A stretch of DNA of 51,289 nt from Spirogloea muscicola (GCA_009602725.1 WELB01000039.1:224331-275619); one strand, 5' to 3'. Positions 1 to 9,443 are shown, numbered from the stretch's first letter. Notes: a model not told the origin generated them from the letters alone. Numbers and translations: made by a program.

Positions 1-200
1 GCTGGTCGCGCCCTTGCAGCAGCCTCTGGCTTGCGCAGCGGGGTTGCTCTTCCTCCCCTCAGCTCATCTGACTTCCTACTGCTGACACGGGGGTATTGAG
101 GGCGCCCTGTCTGCCTAGCCTTTGGCTCCGTCATGAACACCTGTATGCATCTGGCTGGCATTTCACAGCCGATTCTTTCATATCAGCAGCCGCTTTCTTT
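1..200 (+). mobile_element. 3' end of RLE-type non-LTR retrotransposon (copy 1, truncated by window edge)
   Basis: From base 1 an open frame runs to a TGA at 97-99 and encodes the family C-terminus: AGRALAAASG near the start and the ending LLTRGY-stop. The same ending recurs at least six more times in this window. The 3' untranslated part (100-200) contains a hairpin unit, GGCTGGCATTTCACAGCC at about 152-170. Bases 1-200 match 19721-19920 with one mismatch (base 24). The 5' part lies outside the window. The repeat ends at base 200, exactly where an unrelated minus-strand exon begins. Family assignment comes from the longer copy at 10600-12321. Confidence 0.8.
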
Positions 201-865
201 GAGGAAGGGCCTGAGCAGCGCAGACAGTGGTGACACTTCTACGGCAGAGGTAGTGGTCACAAGCGCAGCGGTCAGCACCCGCTGCTTGAGGTCTTCGACG
301 AGCGCCGCGTGCTGCTCGCGAGTCAGCGGGGAGGGTGACACTTCTACGGCAGAGGAAGCGTCCGCAAACACAGCGGTCAGCAGCCGCTGCGCGAGGTAGT
401 CGTCGCGAGTCAGCGGAAGGGGCCGGCAGAGGTGCACGCCGTGGGCCTGGAACTCGCCCAGCAAGCTATGTAGGGCGCAGAGCAAGCTGCACACGGCGTC
501 CAGCTCCGGAATCTGCGCTTGCGAGAAGAATGCCGCCACTGCTGCCTGCACCAGGAGCGGCACACGGCACGGCGGTAATTAGCCGCCCTATTAACGAGCT
601 CGGCCGTGCAGGGGCATGCGGCGGGCGAAGACTCGATCTCCCCGACTCAGCGGCTTCGATGCGAGGGCGATCAAGCAGCCGCTACCTGTCGGAAGTAGTA
701 GGAAGGCGGGTGGGCCGGAGCGTCGGCGGCCGCGGCGCCGCTGCCGTTGAGCATGGCTCGGAAGGCGGCGACGGCTGGCGAGGGGCGGAGGGCCGGGGCC
801 GCAGCTGCTGCCGCGGCGCGGGGGCGGTGGCTTGGGCCGTCGGCGGGGGGGCCGGCCGCGGGCAT
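183..865 (-). CDS. Predicted two-exon protein with a 35-residue tandem repeat, unrecognised
   Basis: Exon 1 is 865-686 (60 codons, Ala/Pro-rich, ending SYYFRQ before a GTAGCG donor). Exon 2 is 545-183 (120 codons plus stop, after a TGGTGCAG acceptor). Both junctions are phase 0 and give a 180-residue protein. Exon 2 looks like real coding sequence: AAVAAFFSQAQIPELDAV and then a leucine-rich helical stretch. It carries two 105-bp tandem units (near 229-333 and 334-438) that encode related segments, PLTRDDYLAQRLLTAVF... and PLTREQHAALVEDLKQRVL..., each ending SAVEVSP. The stop at 183-185 lies inside the LINE tail that ends at base 200, so the original C-terminus was probably lost to that insertion. 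I do not recognise the family. The region above the ATG (870-1050) is GC-rich and promoter-like. Confidence 0.5.
229..438 (-). repeat. Two tandem 105-bp units inside the unknown gene
   Basis: The block GGTGACACTTCTACGGCAG starts at 229 and again at 334, giving a period of 105 bp (35 codons). Both units stay open in the same minus-strand frame, so the repeat expands the protein without breaking it. Confidence 0.7.
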
Positions 866-1073
866 GGCGGCGGGACGAGGCAGTGATGGTGGAGCTAGTG
901 AGCGGTCGCGGAGGGGGGAGGAGGAGCGGGGCGGGGAATGGTGTCAGGGACGAGGCGCGGCGCGGCGGCGGAGGTGGTGCTGCCGGGGTGGTCTGGCCCG
1001 GGGTGAGCGGAGGGGCACTTTCGGCGCACTCCTGACACGTCCCCCCGCAGCTTGTGGGCCCCCCCCTCCCTCC

Positions 1074-1150
1074 GTACATTTGTCCAATATGCGTGCCTTT
1101 GTACTTGGCCACACATGGCCTCCCCATCTCTTAAAATACACGCATTTCCC
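1074..1150 (+). repeat. Direct repeat, left copy of a second LINE-tail type
   Basis: A block of about 77 bp starting GTACATTTGTCCAAT and running through the small hairpin TTGGCCACACATGGCC to CATCTCTTAA recurs at 1563-1638 with few differences. The two copies flank a divergent LINE 3'-end ORF. The simplest reading is that this is the 3' tail of an earlier insertion of the same family. Confidence 0.7.
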
Positions 1151-1638
1151 TCCACACACATTGCTGGCCACGCAGTGGGAGGTGCTGAGCAGAAAAAGCT
1201 CCGACACTACTCAGACTACCCCCGCAGTGACCACCTCCTCCCGGCCGCAATCGACACTTTCGGCTGCTTGGGTCCTCGCTTCCATACCCTACTCGAGAAC
1301 ATAGCGAGTCTGGGATATGCACGACGCGAGGATATGCTCCCAGCCCAGATGGGTATGCCGGCAGCCTATCTGTCATTTCTGCGACATCGAGTGTCAACCT
1401 GTCTGCAACGAGCTCAGGCGTATGCTCTGCATCAGAAAGCTGGTCGAGCCTTAGCTGCTGGCACAAGAGCTAGTCAATTGCCGTCCGGTATTCGAGCGTC
1501 AGCTAGCGACCTCTATGTGCTGACTCGTGGTTACTGAGCGGGTCAGCTTAGCAGCAGGTGACGTACATTTGTCCAATGTGCTTGCCTTTGTACTTGGCCA
1601 CACATGGCCTCCCCATCTCTTAATATACAAGCATTTCC
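1151..1638 (+). mobile_element. Divergent RLE-LINE 3'-end fragment (family B)
   Basis: An open frame from about 1187 to the TGA at 1535-1537 encodes KLRHYSDYPRSD, AAIDTFGCLG, then QKAGRALAAG and the ending LYVLTRGY-stop. It aligns by eye with the endonuclease C-terminal region of the longer copy (KELKYADHPPED, AIDTHGTLD, RAGRALAAAS) but is clearly diverged. It is followed at 1563-1638 by a tail containing the GGCCACACATGGCC hairpin instead of the GGCTGGC-GCCAGCC type used by the other copies. It is 5'-truncated, as is usual for LINE insertions. Confidence 0.65.
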
Positions 1639-1992
1639 TCTATCTGCCCACGAGGGATGTACAGTCATCCCTCTCTAAGGTTATCCTCCATTAGCTTATA
1701 TCCTTTATAACGTTATCACATCTTGGCAAACCGACTCGGTTTGCCAGGAGAAGGTTATATTCCTCTATTCTTTCCAGACTTTATACTTTTCTCTCAAATA
1801 TAAGCTTGTACCCATATGTAATATACAGGTTTATATATTATACAGTCATCCACTCTCTAAGGTATCCCCCATTAGCTTATATCCTATATAAGGTTATCAA
1901 ATTCTGGCAAATCGAGTCGGTTTGCCAGTACAAGGTTATATTCCTTTATACTTCCATACTTCATATACTTTTCTCAAAATATAAGCTTATAC

Positions 1993-2305
1993 CGACCGTG
2001 CGGCTGACCGTGCGACGGCGTGCCACGGGCGACGGACCAAGCGATGGGCCGTGCGACCGGCCGTGCGACAAACCGTGCGAAGGACCCTAAACCCTAAACC
2101 TTAAACCCGAAACCCTAGACTCGACCTGTGTAAGATTATATCCTGTTGATCGTTATTCAAAACCGTATAATCTAAGAGACGGATGATTGTATGTGGGACG
2201 GACCGCGCGACGGACCGTGCGGCGGACCGTGCGACGGCGTGCGACGACGGACCGTGCGACAGACCGTGCGACAGACTGTGCGGCGGACCGTGCGACGGTC
2301 GTGCG
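1993..2305 (+). repeat. GC-rich degenerate 12-bp minisatellite
   Basis: Degenerate repeats of roughly GACGGACCGTGC fill 1993-2083 and 2193-2305. They are interrupted by telomere-like repeats and an AT-rich stretch. The contrast with the AT-rich flanks is abrupt. No coding sense is apparent. Confidence 0.75.
2084..2117. repeat. Interstitial telomere-type repeat (CCCTAAA)n
   Basis: About five partly degenerate copies of CCCTAAA lie back to back. This is the plant/green-algal telomere unit on its C-rich strand. Weaker traces lie near 17475-17495, 17590-17630, 29070-29140, 29803-29830 and 42078-42090. Confidence 0.8.
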
Positions 2306-2592
2306 ACATGTACCTTTAAATCCTGTTTAACCATTGGATAAACCTCCCCAACCGACCGTATAACCTTAAGAAGGATGACTGTACTTGCCCTCCGCACCTG
2401 GCGGCTCCGGCCGCCCACCACTCGATGCACGCGTTCCCCCAAGCGGCGGGCGTTGCGAGCGGGCCCCCTCCCAGGAATTTACTAAGCAAGCGAACATCCT
2501 TCGTGGGTGCTTGCTTGCTTCGCGGGCCCCCTTCTCGTACTTTGTTCATTCTTTCTTGGGCTGGCTTGTCCAGACCCTATCCTCAATGGGCC

Positions 2593-3252
2593 TTTTGCAG
2601 CTCACATGCTCAGGTGCGCACGGGGCGGGGAGCGGACAGGAACACACGACCTGCTGCGGAACGCCATGTTTGGAATCTTTGTCGAGGCCGGTCACACGGT
2701 GGCGCTCGAGAGTACCAGCATCATGCCTCCGACCGCTGGGGCGGATGGCCGCGTCCACACCCGGCGGGCCGATCTCGTCGCCAGCGCGCTCGGCGGGGGG
2801 CCTCGGCTCATCGCCGATGTGGTCACGACTGACTGTGTTGTCTCCGGCAGCGCCAAGTGATCGTCGGAGGAGGCGGGCTACGCAGTCCGCCAAGCGGCGG
2901 ACGCCAAGGAACATAAATACGCGGACCACCCGGTGGGCGACGAATTTGTTCCCCTTGCAGTCGACGAACACGGGGCCTTCGGCGCAAAGTGGCTCGACTT
3001 GCTTCACCACCTTGCGCAGCAGGCCGCGGCCCGCCGCCACGGGCAGCAGGGTGAGCAGCCCGGCTTCAATGTCGCCGGGTCCCTCGCGCAGGTCTTCCGC
3101 ATGCGGTTGGCCGTCTCGCTTCAGCGGTCCCTTGCGTTCGCAGTCCACTTGCGCGCAGGCCGAGCTTTGGCGGCGGCCTCCGGCTTCCGTCAGGGCGACG
3201 TCTTTCCCCCGGCTAGCTACTCCGACTTGCATCTCCTGACTAGAGGTTCTGA
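2593..3252 (+). pseudogene. RLE-LINE 3'-end fragment with in-frame stop (copy 2)
   Basis: One frame runs from the zinc-knuckle-like segment HMLRCARGGERTGTHD through the endonuclease core (RRADLVA, then LIADVVTTD) to AKEHKYADH, FVPLAVDEHG and RAGRALAAASG, ending near 3250. It is broken by a TGA at 2858-2860; the upstream and downstream parts stay in the same frame, so a single nonsense change explains the break. The RLE fold uses a PD-(D/E)XK-type active site. The visible D...DVVT...K spacing fits this, but the assignment is by pattern only. The reverse-transcriptase part is missing, so this is a 5'-truncated dead copy. Its 3' tail continues to about 3660. Confidence 0.8.
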
Positions 3253-3660
3253 GCGTCCTCTGGCTGATGTCTTCGTCCTAGTCCAAAGGCATGGACTGTA
3301 GTGTAGTTCCTTTTCGGCACCTCTTTCTTTGGCTTGGGATATTGTCCATTGTTTTTGGGCTGGCTTTGCCAGCCACTCTTCTCTATGGGCGAGCACTCTT
3401 TTTTTGGCTTGGGATATTGTCCATTCTTTTTGGGCTGGCTTTGCCAGCCACTCTTCTCTATGGGCGAGCACTCCTTTCTTCGTGGGCGCGCACTTCTCGC
3501 TTGCACAGCTGTGTGAACGAGCGCTTGCGGCCCCTTTGGGACCTCGTCCATGCTTGCCGTGCTGGCCTCTCACGAGAGCCTCTCCTTTGATCATTCTTTT
3601 TCGGGCTGGCTTGTCCAGCCCCTATCCTCAATGGGCGAGCCCTTTGTTCTCACGAGAAAG
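3253..3660 (+). repeat. LINE 3' tail: tandem 75-bp hairpin units
   Basis: GGCTTGGGATATTGTCCATT starts at 3331 and 3406, giving two near-identical 75-bp units. Each contains the stem-loop GGCTGGCTTTGCCAGCC and ends with a CTATGGGCGAGCAC block. A further diverged unit (GGGCTGGCTTGTCCAGCCCC, then CAATGGGCGAGC) lies at about 3600-3645. The position directly after the ORF of copy 2 makes this its 3' untranslated tail. Confidence 0.75.
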
Positions 3661-5360
3661 AGTCCCCCAATAGTAGGCAGTGCCTGCGAGAAGAAGTGGC
3701 TCTCCCAATGGCGGCAAGGGCTGTGAGAGGCCAGCCCAAAAGGCAGCCCTCGGCCCTGTCGTGCTATATCCCGTCGGTGGCTCATTGGTGTCGGTGCTGA
3801 CAAGGATGCAGAGGTGGCTTCTCACGTGGACATTCAAGGGTGCGTCACTTTCTAATTTGGTGTGAATATGGGGTCGCGAGCACGGCATCTCCAACCCGCT
3901 TCGGTCAGAAAAGATACGTTTGATCCGGTCGGCGTTGGAGCATCATCCGGATCCGGCGCCAGCGCCTCGCCCATCAACGGTGCGTAGGCTCCTTCGCCGC
4001 CATGGTCAATGAGTGCCTCGGCGTGCAGCGCATTGCCCTCTTGCCACCTTCGCCACACAAAGCCCCTGGAGTATTAAGCCAAGAAAGCTCACGAAAGCGC
4101 GTCGAAGGCGTGATATGCCTTGATGAGCCGTGAGGAACCGGTAGGGCAGTGGTGTAGAAATGGTAGGTAGTGGAAGTGAGTTTCGGGCTACACTAGCCTT
4201 GAGGCTGGGGAACCCAAATGGGCCCAATGGCCCACCCCAACAAACAATGTCATTCTTTATTTGACCAAGCATAAAGGGTGTGGAGGGCCGGAGCCGAGCA
4301 ACTCGCTCGGCCTAGTAAATGGAGATCGGAAGGACAAGTCACAAGCAAAGCGTACGAACAAGAAAACCAGAACGAGCCAAAAAGTAAATTGTTCATTTCA
4401 TTCCAAGTTCTCAGTTGCCAACCACGTCATCTGTTGGTTACTTCTATTCTGTTACTTTCTGTTGTGTTGTTTTCATTCGACATCAAAGAAGTCCTAAAGT
4501 CCTCGAAGACCTTCTTTCAGCTCAATCCATTGAGTGCCCACCATGTGAGATTGATTTGGTTGCCTGCTTCTGCACTAAGCTGACTTCTCGACGTTATATG
4601 GCAGTCGACGCCCTGTGGCACGACAGCCCTTTGAAAGTAGCAGCATCCGCCATGGGCACAATCAGAAATCTAATGTACACATTTTCCCGCCGGCAGCTGC
4701 AAAGCGGGGGGGGGCCTGACAGGCGCCCCTGGCGGGCCAGGCGCCAGGGGCGGGCCCCCGAAGCTTGCGCCCGCCTGCCCGGCCCAGCCTTGCGGCTCCC
4801 GTGCCGCGGCTGCCAGCCGCAGCCACAAGACCACGTGCCGCAGATCGCCACGTGGTCCTGCGCCGAGCGCGTGCCGCGCGGCCGGGAGCGCCCCAGCTGC
4901 TTGCCGCGTGGCGACGAGCCCCGCCCTGTGGAGAAGGGCCTTCTGTTAGTGCCCTATTAGGGCTAACCGAACCCCCAGAACGCCGGAGCATTACCGTCAC
5001 TCAGTTGGGGCTCAGGCGACGACGAAGCTTGGGGCTCGGACGACGCGCCGCGCTACATCCTCGCCTTCTTCCCTATGGCAAAGACGGCCTTCTTGCTCAT
5101 GGCGGTGACGGCGGCAGGCTCCGGAATGAAGCAGGCCAGCAGCGAATCAAGGAAGGTGGCGTGGGTGCTGGCAAGCAAGGAGGAGCAGTGGGCAAAAGAA
5201 CAAGGGCTCGCCCATTGAGGATCGGGGCTGGAGTCTAATAGTCAAGCATGTCGTCCACGTGTGTGCTTGGGTGCAACACACTGTTGTGGAGCGGCGATAT
5301 CGTTCGTGCCAGAGCCGCGCTGTGTGGAGCTATAAGATCTGACAAGCCCTCAATTGGTCT
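3661..5360. other. Intergenic, no supportable gene
   Basis: The stretch holds an inverted hairpin-tail unit (about 3705-3760, with GGCTGTGAGAGGCCAGCCC), unassigned sequence to about 4680, and a very GC-rich block (4690-4930) with a run of ten G (4706-4715 area). A minus-oriented copy of the CCTCAATGGGCGAGCCC tail block lies at about 5190-5235. None of the open frames here resembles a family I know. Confidence 0.5.
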
Positions 5361-5363
5361 TCC

Positions 5364-7947
5364 ACGTCGGGACAAGGACGAGAGCCTCGCAGGGGAGCAT
5401 GTTCGAGAGGGCCTCACCTGCGTAATCTGTGTCATATGAAGCATGTGTGTACCATGTCATCTGACGCTTCTGAAAGTACTGCATCTACTGTCAGGCAGCT
5501 GAGGCAGCAAAGAACAGCTCGGGAGCTTGTCCGGAGGAAGAGTGTGCTCAAGTTCTCCACTCTGCCAGGGTAGCTTGCAGATTGCTCCTGCACTGATCCC
5601 GAACTGTCTGGTCAGCGCACAGCTTACTCCAACCTGCTGCAGCTGGCAGCTCAAGACGTGTAGCTGCTAATAGCATGTAGCTGTGATTGAGCAAGGACTC
5701 CGCTTTGCCACGTTGCAGAAACATTGATTGTTGAAGGTGACTCTGCTGGAGGCAGTGCCAAGCAGGGACGCGATCGTCAATTCCAGGTCAGTATTCATTC
5801 CTTGCTTATAAGCGAGCTGAGCATCTTCATTAGATCCTTGTCCCTCCATGGAGGCCAAGCTTGCTTGTCCCGAATGGAAAGACATCAGATTAGTAAGGAA
5901 GCTGGTGTCCTCGGGCGGCACTATCAACATACGATTGACGTGAAGCAAAGTGCATGACAGGCTGTGCTACCCCCTTTGAAGGAAGACCTGAATTCCGAGT
6001 GGAAGGACGATCCGGCGTTTTACAAGAATCAGGAGCTTCAGGACCTCATCCTTGGGCTGGGCCTTGGCTTGAAGGTTTTGACTGGCACTACACTGTTCAA
6101 GCATTACTTAAGAATGTGTTGAAATTGCCTGATGTACGAGTCGCAGGACATACTTTACCTGCTGTTGTCAGTGATGGATAAGAAATGGATAAAATCTCTG
6201 CAGGGGGAAGACTTTGACAATCAAGCGCTGCAGTACCACAATATATTCATCTTGGTCGATGCCGATGTTGATGGGGCTCACATTCGGACACTTTCGCTTG
6301 ATATTCCTCTTCCGGTACCAGGTATGCTAGGGCCATCTTGCTTGCAGACTGCACCGGCCATCATTGAGGATGCTTCCTGGTCAGTGTTGCATGCACCAAC
6401 CTCATCATCACTCAGATATTTGCAGCACTCATCTGCCTGCACGTGCATCTTGCACTTCTCTTGGCCGCAGAGGGAGCTCTTTGAGAGAGGGCATATCTAC
6501 GTGGGCGTTCCACCTTTTTACAAGGTCAAAACCACTGGCTATATTGTTGCTACTTGAACGCTGGGGCCTTACCAAGGCTTGCTACTGCTGTGCCAAGTTG
6601 GAGTTTTGGTTGTTGCTGTACGATTGTATGCCACTGGCTGAGGACCATTTTCAAAACACTGTGCTCATCGCCTGTCAGCAGTCACGCTTAGTCCACTGCA
6701 GCAGGTATCTTGGCAACTTACCCCGTCACTGATGCTGTGCAGGTTGAGCGTGGACGGCACGTGCAGTATTGCTACAGCAATGACGAGCTTCTGAGGTACC
6801 TGGCCAGCTTGTCTCCAACTACGTCTCACAATATCCAGCTATTTGAAGGTATGTACAGTTTGGAGCCCGCTGTTTGGTTTTCTGCACTCTTTTCGATAGA
6901 TTCAAAGCCGTAAGTGCACCAAGCATGCTTTTGCAGTGTACAAGCTCTGAATTAAATACTGTGCCTCACTGGATGATACCACTTTGTTTCTGTGGGTTGA
7001 TCACTGCTGCCTTAGGGCTAGGGAGATGATGCCTGAGCATCTCTGGGAGACAACGCTTGACCCTTCCAAGCGCACCTGAAGCAGCTCACAGTGGAGGAGG
7101 TGGCAGAAGCCAGCCAAGTCTTCTCCGTCCTCATGGGCAACAAGGTCCGGTGACTTGCCACTTCTATATTTCTCACTTGTTCTGCTGGTGTTCCTTGTTC
7201 AGCTCGTGAAAGGCTGTAATGGGCAGTTTGCTGAAAGTAGCCATGAGTATCTTGGTTGCTTGCCTCCTGTATGCAAGCCGAGTTGACAATAATGGAGGAG
7301 CATTTGCAGGTCCAGCCTCGCCTACAGCTCGTTGAGACCATGGCGCCTTGGGATACTTTGCAGATGCTAGACGTGTAAAAAGATAGACTCTCCCCCATGT
7401 CCTGTTACATAGAAAGCATGATGTTGAACCTACATGTTAGAACGTTTGAGTGACTCGCTGTTAAGGGGCGGTGCTTTGGTGAGGCATGCTGGTGCTGAAC
7501 TCACAGCATGCCTTACCTCTTAGTTATACTTAAGAAAAGTTTGATGACTTAGTTGTAACCACTCATCGCCTAGGTGTAGCCTGATGTAGGTGTCACTACT
7601 TGTCTCACCCAGCGCTAGCAGACAGTGGGTTGAAAATTTAAAATTTTTGGTATGACAGTTGAGGAACGATTCTTGAGGTTGCTCATCAGGGAAATTGAGT
7701 AGATGACGCGCGCATATACCCCAACACCAAAATCAATGAGCTGGGGATGTGCTCCTTAAGCTTTTGTGTGTAAGATAGCTTGTAGCAAGCCTTCACCACA
7801 TTGCTGCAGCTTAGAATGGTGACTAACAGTGAGACAGCGACTGAAAGGCCACCATGCGAACACCAGGTGATGTTAGCGTGGGGGATAAGTCGTCTACGCA
7901 TGATGCTTGCTGCCATTACCTGCGAGCAGGCCAACTGGGACATCTAG
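5364..7947 (+). pseudogene. GYRB: DNA gyrase subunit B (organellar type), decayed 5'-truncated copy
   Basis: Exon remnants in order encode the GyrB transducer and TOPRIM regions: 5364-5434 (LAGEHVREGLTCV), 5495-5610 (TARELVRRKSVLK), 5719-5786 (IVEGDSAGGSAKQGRDR), 5961-6074, 6204-6321 ([15 protein letters not shown]), 6471-6524 ([12 protein letters not shown]), 6743-6848, 7016-7144 (EMMPEHLWETT), 7310 on, and a possible last exon 7930-7947 ending NWDI-stop. Splice sites are mostly intact. The ATPase domain is absent and an exon between the first two remnants is missing. Lesions: TAG at 5571-5573 where Lys is expected; a frameshift in exon 5495-5610; a frameshift before the RTL/FRYQ segment near 6300; and two one-base deletions in exon 7016-7144 (GGGAG and ACCTGAAG). 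In plants and algae GYRB acts in chloroplasts and mitochondria, so a working copy should exist elsewhere in the genome. Confidence 0.85.
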
Positions 7948-7949
7948 TC

Positions 7950-8505
7950 GCATTGATAAGCTTCACATTGATTCGCTCCGCATCCAGGCTGTCCAGGAGC
8001 AGGAAAACGAGCGATGGACAGCTTTGACACAAAATCTTCCTGCTCCAAAGGCAGGCACAGGAGCGCCCATAGCGGGAAGTCTGTCAGGTTATGGGCCCAC
8101 CGGGCGGCTCGCTTCCTGTGCTCAGTCCCAAACTATCTCGTGAGCCGAAGTCGCTATTCTAGAAGTTCAAGATGGCAAAGTTGCTCCACTATCAAAACAA
8201 TTGGTATGCTGTAAAGCCCACAGCAAATGGAGGGCTATGTCGGCCCTTCTCTTGAGAGAACATCATTGCCTCAGCGATTCTTGTGGCGGATCTGTCTGAT
8301 GTAGATGAGATAGATATGTATAGATGATGTAGTAGTGAATGAGAAAGATAATCGGAGCTTGTGATGGATGACTGCCAATTATAGTAAAAGCGACGGAAAC
8401 ACGAAGCAATCAACAGTATCGCGAGGACCACATCCGGGACTGATATCCGGTGATTGTCACAGTAATGGTAATGGTAAAGTATCGACATTTGAATGGTAAC
8501 GGAAT
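7950..8505. other. Intergenic, unassigned
   Basis: No gene is recognised. A short open stretch near 7965-8140 (IDSLRIQAVQEQENERW, followed by a Gly/Pro-rich run) could be an exon remnant but matches no family I can name. Confidence 0.4.
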
Positions 8506-8512
8506 CTCAACA

Positions 8513-8624
8513 GCGCCCAAGTATAGGGTCTTTGAACCAGTAACCAATATCGCGCCCAAGTATAGGGTCTTCGAACCAGTAACCAGTATCGCGCCCAAAT
8601 ATAGGGTCATTTGTCAGTATCAAT
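8513..8624 (+). repeat. 39-bp tandem repeat, about three copies
   Basis: GCGCCCAAGTATAGGGTCTT starts at 8513, 8552 and 8591 (period 39). The third copy is partial and diverged. Since 39 is a multiple of 3 the repeat stays open, reading APKYRVFEPVTNI-type units on plus, but no flanking coding context supports translation. Confidence 0.75.
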
Positions 8625-8807
8625 GCGTGCAAGATAGAAGCACTTGATACAATGACTTTCGAGACTACGGCGGAGTCTTGATTTGAGCAAGAGCAAGCGT
8701 GCCTTGCCAATGTGCCGGTTGTCGTGCCTGCCCGTATAGCGCCCTATCCGCGTCGAAGTGCCACACCTGAGGCGGATTGAAGCTCCGCCTACAGGCTAGG
8801 ATTCTGC

Positions 8808-9323
8808 TTGACTAGCAGCAGCCTGCCCTGCATGGCCTCACTACCAAGTAAGCAGACATGCATAGGATGTGGCAGAAGAATCACCACACCAACGAGTCAC
8901 AAGACGGATCTCAGCTCTCTCCTCGCAACCCTCTCTTCCGCGTGCGCCTCCTGCGCCGCTGCGTGGTCACCCCCGCCGGGGGATCTCTCCCGCTTCGGCC
9001 CTCTGGCCAACCTGGCCTGGAGTGCCTACCCTGCGCGGCTGCCAAGCCCTTGCAAACCCCTGACGGCGGCTGCGGCGGCGGCGACGCTAGGGTCTTTCTC
9101 CAGCGAGGAACTGGCGGAGAGATGGCCTCTCTCCGCCCTCCGATCTCTTAAGATCCCACCCCGCGAGGGGGGGGTCAAGGCAGTAGGTACAGGGACTGCA
9201 CACGGCGCCCCGGGGCTCTCCAACCAACCCGGGTTGCACCCTACCCAGCGAGTCACCCCATGGGTTACCCCCGCTGAGGTTCCCTATACCACCTTCCTAC
9301 CTGAGATATCCGACCAGGGTTAG
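8808..9323 (+). other. Open frame of 171 codons, unrecognised
   Basis: A single continuous frame has a CIGCGRR motif and a second Cys pair (CASC) about 30 residues later, then low-complexity Pro/Ala sequence. The two Cys pairs could bind zinc, but spacing and context fit no family I know. It lies between repeats and may be a fragment of a mobile element or chance. Confidence 0.25.
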
Positions 9324-9443
9324 CCCTGCTCGCCCTCTAGCCGACGCTACGACGACGCTACGCGCACGGGCATGACACGGTTGACGTAACGGTCAAATGG
9401 AGTTCGTCGGTAGTAGGTTCTCTAGCAGACGACCTAGCACGCC

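Larger units (their letters stand above)
1660..2383. repeat. Composite element with nested inverted ends, 181-bp tandem units and perfect palindrome
   Basis: TACAGTCATCC occurs at 1660-1670 and 1841-1851. Inverted counterparts are GGATGATTGTA at 2181-2191 and GGATGACTGTA at 2373-2383. The left half is two tandem copies of a 181-bp AT-rich unit, each with a palindrome: TGGCAAACCGA-C-TCGGTTTGCCA at 1724-1746 (perfect 11-bp arms) and a one-mismatch version at 1905-1927. The outer ends begin and end with TA, as expected if a Tc1/mariner or Stowaway-like element had duplicated a TA target. That class assignment is inference; no transposase is present. The centre holds the GC-rich minisatellite and telomere repeats listed separately. 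Confidence 0.6.

Noticed and set aside
335-1127. Several overlapping long open frames on both strands
   Set aside because: They lie in extremely GC-rich sequence where stops are rare. Composition is Arg/Pro/Gly noise in all frames, and only the minus-strand 865-686 frame has a splice-consistent partner.
1660-2383. CRISPR-like array
   Set aside because: The repeats are few, long and palindromic with no unique spacers, and the sequence is eukaryotic nuclear DNA.
4594-5000. Open frames in the 4690-4930 GC-rich block
   Set aside because: No motif, no splice context and all six frames are open to a similar extent.
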